Numbered from the stretch's first letter, positions 46,448-55,645 are shown. The stretch: 64,000 nt of DNA from Streptomyces qaidamensis (GCF_001611795.1 NZ_CP015098.1:6510001-6574000); one strand, 5' to 3'. The notes: a model not told the origin generated them from the letters alone. A program made the numbers and translations.

Positions 46448-47046
46448 CCGAACTGAATGTCCTCGGCCTCATCCTGTCCGCCGTGCTGCTGGCCATGGCC
46501 TGCGTCAAGGCGGACCGCGTCCGGGCGTGGCGCGCCGGCACCAACCCGTCGGCCGAAGAACTGTCCGACGCCTCCTTCATCGCCGCTCGTGTCGTGTTCG
46601 TCGCCCTGGCCGGCGTCGGCATCTACCTGTGTGTGCAGGGCTTCAAGGTCTCCGATGACACGGCGTGGGACGACACCGAGTTGACGACTGCGGTGCAGGG
46701 TGCCACGGACGCCTTGGACGGCAGTTCCGGTTTCGGCGACATCTATGCCGAGGACGACGACACCGGCTGGATCGACGAATACGCGACAAAAATCGAGCAG
46801 GAAGTCGTCGAGCACGGCGGTGGCGACGCCCCGCAGTACGGCGTGAATGCGACACCCGCCGACTCGAATACGCCCTCCGAGGCGCGTTACACGGTCACCG
46901 GCGGTGACTCGGCCTTCTGTATGCAGGTCACACGCACCCGGTCGAAGGACGGGGACTATGAGCCGCCGGGAATCGGGGGAGGTGAGGGGACGGTGACGGT
47001 CCCTTCGTACGACTTCGCGGTGACGACGCGGCAGGGGGGTTGCTGA
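46435..47046 (+). CDS. unknown two-helix membrane protein of the T7SS locus
   Basis: 203 residues; ATG at 46435 lies inside the mycP end with GGAGGG upstream. Helices at about 5-24 and 48-70 frame a short charged loop; the remaining ~130 residues, acidic and with two Cys, would be outside the cell ('GWIDEYATKIEQEVVEHGGG', 'YTVTGGDSAFCMQVTRTRS'). I recognise no family. Overlap with mycP and position directly behind eccB-mycP suggest an accessory subunit of the secretion complex (inference). Confidence 0.8.
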   Translation: MDALTELNVLGLILSAVLLAMACVKADRVRAWRAGTNPSAEELSDASFIAARVVFVALAGVGIYLCVQGFKVSDDTAWDDTELTTAVQGATDALDGSSGFGDIYAEDDDTGWIDEYATKIEQEVVEHGGGDAPQYGVNATPADSNTPSEARYTVTGGDSAFCMQVTRTRSKDGDYEPPGIGGGEGTVTVPSYDFAVTTRQGGC

Positions 47047-47101
47047 CTTCGTGGCTCAGCCGGTCTGGTCCCCCTGGCAACTCGCATACCACGAAGTTCA
47101 G

Positions 47102-47130
47102 TTGGTTGTGTCACACACGTTGACTACAGT
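47102..47130 (+). promoter_or_regulatory. candidate promoter for the WXG/PPE-like-mycosin module, with a palindrome downstream
   Basis: TTGGTT (47102-47107), 17-bp spacer, TACAGT (47125-47130). Downstream, GGTGATC at 47131-47137 recurs within the 10-bp palindrome GGTGATCACC (47151-47160), a possible operator in the leader. The start codon lies 78 bp after the -10. Confidence 0.5.
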
Positions 47131-47207
47131 GGTGATCGAGTGTGCCGATCGGTGATCACCTGTGCACCGCTCAACGACTTAACAAACGGGGAACGGGGAG
47201 GGAAGGC

Positions 47208-47660
47208 ATGCTGCCTGCGGAGGGTTTCAAAGTCGGCTTGGAGGCACTGGGAACCTTCAAGAAGCGTGTCGATGCCGTGCTCTCCACATTCGAGGGCTCA
47301 CCCGGCAGCCCGCAGAAGATCGCGGCGCACGCCCTCTCCGAGGCCTCCTTCAGCGGCTCGGGCGGCTTCGCCGAGGCCAAGGGTCTCCACAGCCAGTACG
47401 AGCGCGTCCACGAACGCCTCACCGCACTCTCCAAGAACCTGGGCCTTCAGATCGAGGCGATGCAGATCGCCGTCATGGGCGCGGGCGGAAACTTCAGCAA
47501 CATCGACGAGGAGGAGCGGCGGCGGTTCTGGGAGATCAGGACTGAGATCGGCCGTCAGCAGCTTGAAGCGAAGCAGGAGAGGGAAGCTGCGGAGGCTGCG
47601 AAGCAGGGCAAGACCGCGCCAGAACGTTCTGATGACGACCAGGCAGGTGACCTGTACTGA
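47208..47660 (+). CDS. small helical WXG-superfamily-like protein (T7SS substrate/partner candidate)
   Basis: 150 residues from the ATG at 47208, with GGGGAGGGAAGG directly upstream. Two amphipathic helices are joined at 'FSGSGGFAEA', where WXG100 proteins have the Trp-x-Gly turn; no Trp is present there. The C-terminal ~40 residues are charged ('EAKQEREAAEAAKQG'). Its stop overlaps the next start (TGATG), so it is co-translated with the larger WXG-bearing protein and may form a heterodimer with it, like EsxA/EsxB or PE/PPE pairs. Membership of the superfamily is inference from length, helices and context. Confidence 0.7.
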   Translation: MLPAEGFKVGLEALGTFKKRVDAVLSTFEGSPGSPQKIAAHALSEASFSGSGGFAEAKGLHSQYERVHERLTALSKNLGLQIEAMQIAVMGAGGNFSNIDEEERRRFWEIRTEIGRQQLEAKQEREAAEAAKQGKTAPERSDDDQAGDLY

Positions 47661-49336
47661 TGAGTGAAGAGCAGGAACACCCGGTACCGCACCAGGCGGA
47701 GAGGGAACAGGCCGCGGCGCAGGTCAACGTCATCGACATGGTGAGTGGTGCGACGGGCGTGGCCCAGCTTCTCCCCTTCGGCTGGAAAGTCCCCCGTGTC
47801 TTCGGCAAGACGAACTTCGAGGGCCACGCCCTGAACGCCATGATCGACATGGTCGAGTCCGCAAAACCGGAGGACTTGGAACTTGCGGGCACTGCCCTGC
47901 TGAACGCCCAGACCGCCATCGAAGACGCCGCCGAGGAACTCGAAGGCCACATCACCCGGGTCGACTGGGAAGGCGAGTCGGGCGAGGCCTTTCGCAAGTG
48001 GGGCGCCAATCTCGTCATCCACGCCCGCAAACTCGCCGCCTTCGCCGACGCCGCCGGCACCCAGATCACGGCAGCGGCCACGGGCCTCGCCTCCGTCCGC
48101 AGCGCCATGCCGCCCCGCGACACCCGAGAGGACCCCAAGGCGGTCGCGGACATTCCGACGCCCAAGCAAACCGAGAGCAACGCGGAGTACGCGGCTGCGG
48201 TCAAGGCCGAGAAGGACCGCCAAGAGGCGATCAACCAGATGAACCGGCTGGCGTCCTTCTACGCAGTGTCGGAAGAGATCATGGCGGGGCAGGAGCCGCC
48301 GACGTTCGAGCCTATGCCGGATGTGGGAGTGCCTAAGCCGGATCCGAACTACCGGTCCCCCCGCGACGCTGGGGAAGCGCAAAGCTCCGGTGGACTTGCG
48401 GCCGTTAGTGAGTCCATGGTTGCCGGACATGACACTCCGAACAGGGGATCAGAACACCCGCGTTCGGGAGACACCACGCCGCCGCTGAGGAAAGTGGACG
48501 ACTCGGCCATTGCGCAGGATGGAAACGTTGGCACGAGGATCGACAGCGTAGGCACCCTGCCGCCCCAGGAAACCACAAGGCCGCTTACCAATGCGCCACA
48601 TACGGTGACGGGTCCGAGCAGCAATGGTGGAATCACCCCACCCTTCCCCTCCGGCACGGTTCCACCTGCCAAGAGCGGGTTGGCCGGCCGCACCTCGGGC
48701 TTCGGCGGAGCGAACGGCAACAGGGCCCCGATCTCGGCTCAGGGTCGTACAGGTGCTTCGAGCGGCACCGTCGGCGGTCGCGGTACGACCGGCCCGATGG
48801 GTCACGCCACCAACCCGGGGCAGTCAGGTGCTCGAGGTGGCAGCGCTTCCCCCGTGGGCCGAGGCGTCTCCGGCGGGATGCCACGCACCGTCGGGGGACC
48901 GACGAGCGACCGCGTGGGCGGTGCGAGTTCCACAGGTGCGGCGCGCGGTAATGGAATCGTCGGAGGAAGACCCGCCACAGGTCCTCAAGGGGTGACCGGT
49001 TCCCAGGTCCCGCGCGGTCCGGTCGTCGGCGCCGGCGGCAACACCGGCTCCCGTGCACCCGTCGGCCAAATCGGGCAGCGCGGAGTGATCGGGGCGCCGA
49101 ACACTCCTGGCGCTCCTCCGGGCCAGACTGCGCGTCTAGCCGCGGGCAATGCCGACGGCGTCGTTGGTACACCCAAGGGCCGAGCCCCAGCAGGGAGAAG
49201 CGGTGGACCGGCCGGAGGCGCCGCAGGCGCGCCGCACGACCGCACGGGAAATCGACGCAACACGAACCGCAGGGATCGTGAGGGTGAGTCCCAACCGGAG
49301 ACCTCGCGACGCAACACGCCACCAGTGACTGACTGA
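47660..49336 (+). CDS. PPE-like WXG protein with long disordered tail (probable T7SS substrate)
   Basis: 558 residues, coupled to the preceding gene by TGATG. Residues ~50-210 are helical with a true W-x-G turn, 'VDWEGESGEAFRKW' (Trp103, Gly105). From ~220 to the end it is Gly/Thr/Ser/Pro/Arg-rich, with repeated 'GxGGRGTTG'-like units and no hydrophobic helix. This is the plan of a PPE or long WXG substrate: a secretion domain followed by a flexible exported part. It lies between its small partner and a second mycosin gene. Confidence 0.75.
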   Translation: MSEEQEHPVPHQAEREQAAAQVNVIDMVSGATGVAQLLPFGWKVPRVFGKTNFEGHALNAMIDMVESAKPEDLELAGTALLNAQTAIEDAAEELEGHITRVDWEGESGEAFRKWGANLVIHARKLAAFADAAGTQITAAATGLASVRSAMPPRDTREDPKAVADIPTPKQTESNAEYAAAVKAEKDRQEAINQMNRLASFYAVSEEIMAGQEPPTFEPMPDVGVPKPDPNYRSPRDAGEAQSSGGLAAVSESMVAGHDTPNRGSEHPRSGDTTPPLRKVDDSAIAQDGNVGTRIDSVGTLPPQETTRPLTNAPHTVTGPSSNGGITPPFPSGTVPPAKSGLAGRTSGFGGANGNRAPISAQGRTGASSGTVGGRGTTGPMGHATNPGQSGARGGSASPVGRGVSGGMPRTVGGPTSDRVGGASSTGAARGNGIVGGRPATGPQGVTGSQVPRGPVVGAGGNTGSRAPVGQIGQRGVIGAPNTPGAPPGQTARLAAGNADGVVGTPKGRAPAGRSGGPAGGAAGAPHDRTGNRRNTNRRDREGESQPETSRRNTPPVTD

Positions 49337-49359
49337 TCAGAGCGAGGATCTACAGAGGC

Positions 49360-50628
49360 ATGACAGGGACCAGCCCACGTGGTGGATTGACGGCGTTCTT
49401 CGCAGGACGTGCCGGAGGACGGGTGTCCACCGTGTACGCGGCACTCGGTGCTTTCGCAGTCGCGTCTTCGGGGCTGGCTCCGAGTGCGGCCGCCGCAGAC
49501 GCCCAGTCGAAGCAGTGGTACTTGAACGCGATGCACGCCGAAGGCATGTGGAAGATCAGCACCGGCAAGGGCGTCAAGGTTGCCGTGCTGGACACCGGTG
49601 TGAATCCCGATACACCCTCCCTGAAGGGTCAGGTGCTCGGAGACGAGGTACCGGATGCAGTCTCGTACAACGCTACCGAGGACTATGACGGCCACGGCAC
49701 CAGCATGGCGGAATTGATTGCCGGGACTGGTGCCGGAGGGGGTATGCAGGGCTTGGCCCCTGGGACGAAGATCATCCCCATTCGGATGCTCGTCAACGGT
49801 GTTAAGAACGAGACCGACAAGAAGAAGACCCCCTCCGCGGCGGATGCGATTAAGGCGGCTGCGGACAGCGATGCTCAGATCATCAACATGTCCTACGGCG
49901 GTCGCTTCATCGACCCGGACGAGGAGAAGGCCATCAAGTACGCCCATTCCAAGGGCAAGTTGATGTTTGCCAGCACCGGCAACGATGCTGAATCCAAGAA
50001 CTTCATCGACTACCCTGCGGCCTACCCCTACGTGGTAGGGGTGGCTGCCGCAGATGATAAGGGGAAAGTGGGCGAATTCTCGGAGCACGGCAACTATGTC
50101 GATCTGGCAGCTCCTGGTCTCAACGTGCCCACGTGGTGCGACGCCAGATTTCGCTCTTACTGCGACGGACGAGGAACGAGTATGGCCACTGCCATCGCCT
50201 CCGCCTCAGCCGCCCTCATCTGGTCCGCCCACCCCAATTGGACCGCCAACCAGGTTCTCCGCTGTCTGATCGACACAGCGAGCCGCGACTGGCCGAAGAA
50301 TAAGCCGAGCAATTATCTGGGCTACGGCTTGGTCCGCCCCCGCAAGGTGCTGGAGAACAGCGACATCAGCCCCGGGTCGGCCGCAACCGACCCCCTCAGC
50401 TTCGAGAACGGAACCGGTGTCACGGGCGTCACCGCCTCCCCCTCCGCTCCCGCATCAAGCTCGTCACAGGCCCCCAAGAACACTTCTGGCGGCCAGACTT
50501 CGGCGTCAGGATCGACCTCGGAGTCGTCCGACAACACCACGACGTGGGTCGCTCTCGGAGCCGCAGGGGCGGCCCTGGTGATCGGCGGCGGTGCCTTCGC
50601 GGTGATCCGCTCGCGGCGAAAAGCATGA
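49360..50628 (+). CDS. second mycosin-like S8 serine protease with C-terminal anchor
   Basis: 422 residues; ATG at 49360. Signal peptide to about residue 47, then S8 residues Asp78 ('VAVLDTGVN'), His112 ('DGHGTSMAE'), Asn208 ('STGNDA') and Ser274 ('GRGTSMATAIAS'), all kept. A Ser/Thr-rich wall-spanning stretch (~355-393) precedes a membrane helix (about 395-416) and a basic tail. The long linker differs from the first mycosin. It follows the PPE-like gene by 23 nt, which suggests a protease dedicated to that substrate pair. Type VII-associated mycosin is the best reading; a general cell-wall subtilase is the alternative. Confidence 0.88.
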   Translation: MTGTSPRGGLTAFFAGRAGGRVSTVYAALGAFAVASSGLAPSAAAADAQSKQWYLNAMHAEGMWKISTGKGVKVAVLDTGVNPDTPSLKGQVLGDEVPDAVSYNATEDYDGHGTSMAELIAGTGAGGGMQGLAPGTKIIPIRMLVNGVKNETDKKKTPSAADAIKAAADSDAQIINMSYGGRFIDPDEEKAIKYAHSKGKLMFASTGNDAESKNFIDYPAAYPYVVGVAAADDKGKVGEFSEHGNYVDLAAPGLNVPTWCDARFRSYCDGRGTSMATAIASASAALIWSAHPNWTANQVLRCLIDTASRDWPKNKPSNYLGYGLVRPRKVLENSDISPGSAATDPLSFENGTGVTGVTASPSAPASSSSQAPKNTSGGQTSASGSTSESSDNTTTWVALGAAGAALVIGGGAFAVIRSRRKA

Positions 50629-50721
50629 CAACTCACGCACGTCAACCGGTCACACACGACCTCTCCGGCGCGATGACGCGCTCGGAAGCGAACCACAGCT
50701 CTTACGAAGGGGAGTGCCGAA

Positions 50722-51060
50722 ATGGTCGACCGCAAGCTTAATGAAGGCGACGTACAGAGGCTTCAGACCGAGGTCGTCGATCGATACGACAACATCAGGG
50801 GATCGCTCGCGAAGCTGCAGGGCACGATCGACATGATCGAGAAGGCCTGGAGGGGACAGGGCGCCCAGGCGTTCAACACGAAGCAGACGGAAATCAACCA
50901 GCACATGGTCGCGATCGGCAAGATGCTCGACGACTTCCTCGAGGGCATCAACCTGAACAAGACCGACAAGCGCAACCTCGAGAACCAGATCGAAGCCGAC
51001 CTCAAGCAGATCTCGGTAGACGATCTCGGTGGCAAGACTTCGGCGCTCAACAGCTACTGA
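50722..51060 (+). CDS. esxB: WXG100 secreted protein (EsxB-like)
   Basis: 112 residues, ATG at 50722 with AAGGGGAG upstream. Two helices with the central turn 'KAWRGQGAQAF' (Trp43, Gly45), the defining WXG100 feature. Normal size. The C-terminus is 'KTSALNSY' with no YxxxD/E motif, so it probably relies on its partner for export. It forms a two-gene set with the next WXG100 gene, 88 nt away. The symbol follows the Streptomyces esxBA order and is provisional. Confidence 0.88.
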   Translation: MVDRKLNEGDVQRLQTEVVDRYDNIRGSLAKLQGTIDMIEKAWRGQGAQAFNTKQTEINQHMVAIGKMLDDFLEGINLNKTDKRNLENQIEADLKQISVDDLGGKTSALNSY

Positions 51061-51148
51061 GGCTGCTGACGAGCCATCGGCGGCAGCGAGCCGCACCGCG
51101 GTCCGGGCTGCGCAGTCCGGCTGAAATCTGCATAGAAACGAGGGAAAG

Positions 51149-51451
51149 ATGTCCGGAGCCCACTACGACGAACTTGCCGTCACCTACGGCACCATGGATG
51201 CGCTCGCCACCGAGCTCGGCAATCAGGCAAAGAAGCTCGAGGAGGACCTCGAGGCCCTGAAGCAGGCCGTGCTCAACGTGTCCGCGGGCTGGGGCGGCGA
51301 AGCGTACGAGGAGTTCCAGAAGAAGTCCAAGCAGTGGGACACACACGCGCGGGGCATCCACCAGGCGCTGGTCAACATCTCACAGCGAGTCAGCACCGCC
51401 GGCGGTGACTACCGAGGCGGCGACCTGAAGGGCGCCAGCTACTTCCAGTAG
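51149..51451 (+). CDS. esxA: WXG100 secreted protein (EsxA-like) with YxxxD signal
   Basis: 100 residues, the standard WXG100 length; GAGGGAAAG precedes the ATG at 51149. The turn is 'AGWGGEAYEEF' (Trp48, Gly50). Near the C-terminus 'DYRGGD' supplies the T7SS export motif Tyr88-x-x-x-Asp92. With the preceding protein it should form the helical-bundle heterodimer that EccC recognises and secretes. Followed by a strong hairpin. The A/B naming could be swapped. Confidence 0.9.
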   Translation: MSGAHYDELAVTYGTMDALATELGNQAKKLEEDLEALKQAVLNVSAGWGGEAYEEFQKKSKQWDTHARGIHQALVNISQRVSTAGGDYRGGDLKGASYFQ

Positions 51452-51470
51452 GAGCGCGCAATCGCAGAAC

Positions 51471-51503
51471 CAGGGTGGGCACGCACGGGAGGTGCCCACC
51501 CTG
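51471..51503 (+). terminator. hairpin terminator after the WXG100 pair
   Basis: Perfect 11-bp stem CAGGGTGGGCA (51471-51481) with TGCCCACCCTG (51493-51503), 11-nt loop, 20 nt after the stop. The remaining gap to 51792 is lower in GC and holds no gene I can support. Confidence 0.85.
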
Positions 51504-51791
51504 TACTGCGTTGATCAGTTGCTCTACTTCCAGTGCTCCAGCAGAGGTTCAATCCAGGCACCGGAGCGACGGTGTTGGTGCGGGGGAATCCCGATCCAAA
51601 GTTGAAGTTTCCGATTCCGAGAAGGTGGCTCAGGAGGACAATTAGCGCATTATCTACGAATCAAGCCGCGCTTTTCCGATCTGCTCGATTGTAAGTCCAA
51701 CGCGGGACTTCCGGCCCGGCTTCAAGATGCCGCCCGAACTGTAGGCCGGAACAGGCTGACGCCTCTGGGATGGGAGGGAAGGTGATTTGGC

Positions 51792-52424
51792 GTGATCGGC
51801 AGCAAACTCTTTCCGGTTTTCAGCGTCGTTGTCGCAGGTGTCGTGCTTTCCGGCTGCTCCGGAGCTGAGCTGAGCGAAGAATACCCCACGCAGTGGAAAA
51901 CCTGTAACGGCCTGCTCGGAGCAAAGAACATGGAGTCTCTGCGGGGTACTCTTGATTCCGGCGATCTCAAGTTCTCCAATAGCGCTCTTTCTGTTGAGCA
52001 GCTCAAGGAAGGTCTGACTCAAGAAGCGATTGACCCCTACGACAAATTCATGGGATTCGAAGAGTACGACGCCTGTGGGATTTCGGGCAACGGCCGTTTT
52101 ACTTCGACGGCGAGGTGGGCAGCAGACTCCCTGAAGGCCGTGCAGACCAACACCGAACGCTGGCATCGTGCAGCCGCGGACGTCTACGCAGCTGACCCCT
52201 CAGGCGTGGGCCGGGACGTCGATCTTGTTTTTCGTTGTGCCATCAAGGGCGCAAGTGAGCAGGCCCAGGTGCTTCTCGAAATTAGGGTCAGCGCGCCGGG
52301 TCCCCCGAGAGTCTCGGAGGCGTTCCACCGGCAGTTGGCCGTCAAGCTGGCTCGCACGCTGCGGGATGAGCTGGCATGTACCAATGAGCCGAACATCCCC
52401 GATGACTTGGGCGTTGGTGGGTAA
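51792..52424 (+). CDS. putative lipoprotein of the T7SS accessory segment
   Basis: 210 residues from a GTG at 51792, with GGGAAGG about 10 nt upstream. Lipobox 'VVLSGC' (about 17-22) follows a short hydrophobic stretch. The mature part is mixed alpha-beta, with paired Cys residues ('WKTCNGLLG', 'YDACGISG', 'LVFRCAIKG', 'ELACTNE') likely to form disulfides. No known family is recognised. GC is clearly below the window average, which suggests later arrival. Neighbouring a lipoprotein of similar plan on the other strand. Confidence 0.75.
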   Translation: MIGSKLFPVFSVVVAGVVLSGCSGAELSEEYPTQWKTCNGLLGAKNMESLRGTLDSGDLKFSNSALSVEQLKEGLTQEAIDPYDKFMGFEEYDACGISGNGRFTSTARWAADSLKAVQTNTERWHRAAADVYAADPSGVGRDVDLVFRCAIKGASEQAQVLLEIRVSAPGPPRVSEAFHRQLAVKLARTLRDELACTNEPNIPDDLGVGG

Positions 52425-52765
52425 TGCAGTCAGTTCTGCTGATAGATGGCGCGGCCATTTTTCAACGATGGAGCTGGCGTAGCTAGGTGAATGTGTCGTC
52501 GGTGGTCACCTCAGGCCCTCTGAAGTTCGCCAGCTTCACGCCCGGTGGTGTTGCCGCGTCAACTCCCGCCCCAAGCGGATGATCCACACGATCCAGAAAC
52601 TAGGAGATGCTCTGCAGGGTCGTTTTCTCGACGGCCGCGTCGACACGTCTGGAGTATTCATATTGCCCGACAAGTCCAAGGAGTGCGGCTTCGGGTGGGT
52701 GATCCGATTCCTCAGGATGTGATCGGCCAGTGTTCCTTCAACGGCAGCAATGATTGGCTGCTTCG
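52425..52765. other. low-GC gap, possible gene remnant
   Basis: 341 bp between converging lipoprotein genes. A 47-codon frame (52574-52717 region, + strand, 'DALQGRFLDGRVDTSGVFIL') and an overlapping frame with 'IGQCSFNGSNDWLLRY' look protein-like but are short, have no ribosome site and lie in different frames. They could be the debris of a third lipoprotein or exported domain. No inverted repeats of an insertion sequence are seen. Confidence 0.4.
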
Positions 52766-53317
52766 CTACAAGGCTCCTGCCTTGCATTCAGCTGATTTCT
52801 CGACTTCGTTGGTATATGAAATGATGAGGCGTTTCATGGCTTCGGCGTCCCTATGGTTTGAGCCCGATGCTTGCATGATGGTATAGAGCTCTTGCTTGTA
52901 CTTGGTGTCGACGCAGCCCCGGGCTTTTCCAAATGCTTCGTATTCGGAGTACCGGAACCTTCCTGACTCTGCGGAATGGCTGGCCCTGTTGAGGGACTGC
53001 CTGGCCGCTACGAAGGCCGTCGTATTACCCTCTTCTAGCCATACCTGGCTGGTGGTGAAAATCAACTTGCTGTCTACAGTGACCTGACACCCCTTAGCTC
53101 CAGAGTAGGATTTATCCTTCACGGTGATCTTCTGTCCTGCGGGAAGGAAGGGAGTAAGAGCGTCGCTGTCTACAGCAGTTCCGCACAGAGTGATAGGAAT
53201 CGCATATTCGCGCTTCTGCTCATCGCCGCCGCATCCCGTAATCGCCAAGGTGAGGGTTGTGAGTATGGCTGCTGAGATCAGACGGAACTTCCGAAGGGTC
53301 GTTCGGTCGGGCGTCAT
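52766..53317 (-). CDS. putative lipoprotein downstream of the large WXG protein
   Basis: 183 residues from the ATG at 53317. Signal 'RLISAAILTTLTLAITGC' ends in a lipobox (Cys29). The mature part has four Cys ('TLCGTAVD', 'GAKGCQVTV', 'ARGCVDTKY', 'SAECKAG') and ends in a helix 'DAEAMKRLIISYTNEVEKSA'. It lies 27 nt after the stop of the large WXG-headed gene on the same strand and so is probably in its operon. An anchoring, chaperone or immunity role for that protein is possible but not shown. GC is about 50% in parts. Confidence 0.78.
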   Translation of the reverse strand: MTPDRTTLRKFRLISAAILTTLTLAITGCGGDEQKREYAIPITLCGTAVDSDALTPFLPAGQKITVKDKSYSGAKGCQVTVDSKLIFTTSQVWLEEGNTTAFVAARQSLNRASHSAESGRFRYSEYEAFGKARGCVDTKYKQELYTIMQASGSNHRDAEAMKRLIISYTNEVEKSAECKAGAL

Positions 53318-53344
53318 GCTGGGTCCTCTATCAGGTCGAAGTGA

Positions 53345-55645
53345 TCAGAAATCGGTCAAGCTTCCGGGGGCTTGCCCTTCGACAATTGCTTGTGAATTTA
53401 GATAGCCCTGACGTGCGGCCTCGCGCGCAATCATTCCAGCATCGTCGACGTCTAGCGAATCATGTTCTCTCGCCGCGGCTCGCGCTCCATCCTCTGCGAT
53501 CGTGCCATTTCTTACCTGCCCTTCAGTCCAGAATTGCCCACCGGTCTTCTGGGCATCGCTTAGGGCGTGACCTTCAGCGTCCTTATATACCGACTCCAGT
53601 ACCGTGCTGGTCGCTGTTCCCGCGGCCCCGCCAACCATTGCTCCCACCCAAGGGGTTGCAACGAAAGAGGTTCCCACCCCAACGACGGTGCCAACCCCGC
53701 CGGAAATCATGTTCTTACGCTGGGCAACCGAGTGTTCGTAGTCCTTGTCCTTGTCTGAGGCTTCAGACCCGATGGCTTCCCGCACACCGAGGTTGAGGGT
53801 CCCAGATACTTCACCCGACCGCGATGCGATTTGTTCGATGACGAGCTTGTGATCGTCGGAGACCCGCTGATCTGCCGGCAGGGTCGGGTCCAAGTGGTGG
53901 TCCATCAGTTTTCCCATGTACGCCTTCTGGCCGACCTCGACAGCGGCGTACCCCTGTTCGTTCTGACCGACAGCAAAAAGGAGCTTGGTTACGTCTGTGT
54001 GCTCCAGCTTGGCCTCGAAGCCGGCAACCGGGTACAGCCTCTCGATACTCTGCCACTTTTCCGACGTGGAGTCCCTTGGAACGTCGCTCATGGCCCGGTT
54101 CATGTCCGGCAGATACTCCGAAGTGATCTGACCGACACTGTCGGACATATAGCCGTACTTGGTCAGGCGCTCGGGGTCTTCTCCGATGGATGAAACCAAG
54201 CTCTGCATGAGCTTGCTTTGCTCGGCATTGTGCGATGGCGTATCCACTGTAGGAATCTCTCCCGCCGGATGCCCCGTAGTAGCCGCCTCCAAAGCAGCAG
54301 CAAGATAGTTCCGCCCGGCGATGCTGTCCTCGCCCTTGTTATCCGTGTCCTGTGGCCAGTCGCGCTCTTCGAACAGGTAGTCAAAGTTGCTGAGAGTCCT
54401 CTTTCCCTCCTTCCCGTCCCCGTCAGTGTCGTGCGTGAAATCGTGATCCTCATCCTTCGTAACGAAGGTGCCGTTGAAGAACTCCGTAGCCGCATCCGGG
54501 TTATTGGACAGCCCCTTGAGGTACCCAGTCATCGGGTCCCAGCCCGAGTCGGTGCCGGTGCGGTTGAGGAGCTGGTCGCCGCCCGTGCGGGTCCAAGCCC
54601 CGTGGCGCCCGTTGCCCGTGAACTTCTTCTCCGTCTCGATCACCTTGTCGCCGTAGTCGGCGAGGAATCGGTCGTCGTAGTTGCCGAACCGCATCAGGTT
54701 GGTCATGACCTGCACCCCGAGGGGGAAACCGCCGTTGCGACCCACGGGCTTGTCCGCCAGGTCGGTCATTCTGTACTTCCAGTCCGACATGTCGGCGCTG
54801 TCGCTCTGTGATGCCGTAGCAAGCGTGAGACTGAGGTTCTTCTGCAGGTCGTCGAACTTGTCGGACCGCTTATGGCCCAGTTCCCAGGCGCTGTGCGGAT
54901 CGTTGACACCGGTCCAGAAGTTGAGCGTCCCGTTCGGTCCGAGGGTCGTGGCGAAGCGCTCCGCGAACAGTTCGTCGTCCGCGTAGTCCTTGAGCCCCTT
55001 GTTGAGCCGGTCGAAGTCCGCGGGGGTGAGGTCCTCGGGCTTCTTCTTCGCCAGCCTGGCCAGCTCGTCGGCTTTCTTGATCGCGTCGGCCGCCTCGTCC
55101 CGGCTGTTGTAGTTGGCGTCCGAGAAGCCCAGCCTGCTCTGGTCGGCAATGGCTTTGAGGACCGTGCTGGCTGACTTGTCGCTCTCCGTGGCCTTGTCGA
55201 GGATCTTTTGGAGCTCGTCTCGAAGCGCGGTGATTTCGCCTTTGTTGTCCTTGTCCTCCTGGACGCGGCCTTCCGGCGGGACATCCGTGGTGACGGTGAA
55301 GCCCCCTTCGTAACCGATCACCGTCAGCTTCTTCTGACGGCCCCGTTCAATGGCGTCGAGGAGCTGCCCCTTGTAGCCCTTCAGCTCGTTCCGGGTGTCC
55401 CTGAGGATCTTGTAGATGGAGTCCGCCTGGCCGTGTGCGTCCTTGAACTCCTCGGTCGTCTTGCCGATGAACTCCTTGGAGACGTCGGCGTTGACACCCG
55501 CCCACTCGGCCTTGTTGGCAGTGCCTCGAAGGCCCTTTTCGGCTTCTTCCTTCAGTGTCTCCAGGTCCTTGACCATCGTCGACCAGTCGTCAACGGCATC
55601 GTCGAGCAAACTGAAGTCGGCTTTGCGAAGGGCGTCGAGATCCAT
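53345..55645 (-). CDS. large WXG-headed protein, probable T7SS substrate
   Basis: 766 residues; ATG at 55645 overlaps the stop of the partner gene (TAATG). The first ~110 residues form a helical hairpin with a W-x-G turn ('KAEWAGVNADVSKEFIGKT', Trp48, Gly50). A long helical body follows, with a charged 'HDTDGDGKEG' loop near 400 that resembles a Ca-binding DxDxDG loop, and at about 650-690 a Gly-rich hydrophobic segment ('MISGGVGTVVGVGTSFVA'). No nuclease or other catalytic motif is evident. Streptomyces genomes carry several such pairs; I take it for a secreted effector-like protein (inference). Confidence 0.78.
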   Translation of the reverse strand: MDLDALRKADFSLLDDAVDDWSTMVKDLETLKEEAEKGLRGTANKAEWAGVNADVSKEFIGKTTEEFKDAHGQADSIYKILRDTRNELKGYKGQLLDAIERGRQKKLTVIGYEGGFTVTTDVPPEGRVQEDKDNKGEITALRDELQKILDKATESDKSASTVLKAIADQSRLGFSDANYNSRDEAADAIKKADELARLAKKKPEDLTPADFDRLNKGLKDYADDELFAERFATTLGPNGTLNFWTGVNDPHSAWELGHKRSDKFDDLQKNLSLTLATASQSDSADMSDWKYRMTDLADKPVGRNGGFPLGVQVMTNLMRFGNYDDRFLADYGDKVIETEKKFTGNGRHGAWTRTGGDQLLNRTGTDSGWDPMTGYLKGLSNNPDAATEFFNGTFVTKDEDHDFTHDTDGDGKEGKRTLSNFDYLFEERDWPQDTDNKGEDSIAGRNYLAAALEAATTGHPAGEIPTVDTPSHNAEQSKLMQSLVSSIGEDPERLTKYGYMSDSVGQITSEYLPDMNRAMSDVPRDSTSEKWQSIERLYPVAGFEAKLEHTDVTKLLFAVGQNEQGYAAVEVGQKAYMGKLMDHHLDPTLPADQRVSDDHKLVIEQIASRSGEVSGTLNLGVREAIGSEASDKDKDYEHSVAQRKNMISGGVGTVVGVGTSFVATPWVGAMVGGAAGTATSTVLESVYKDAEGHALSDAQKTGGQFWTEGQVRNGTIAEDGARAAAREHDSLDVDDAGMIAREAARQGYLNSQAIVEGQAPGSLTDF

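Noticed and set aside
52545..52886. 113-codon + strand frame in the low-GC gap
   Set aside because: Overlaps the lipoprotein gene on the other strand, has no ribosome site or recognisable domain; treated as a possible remnant only.
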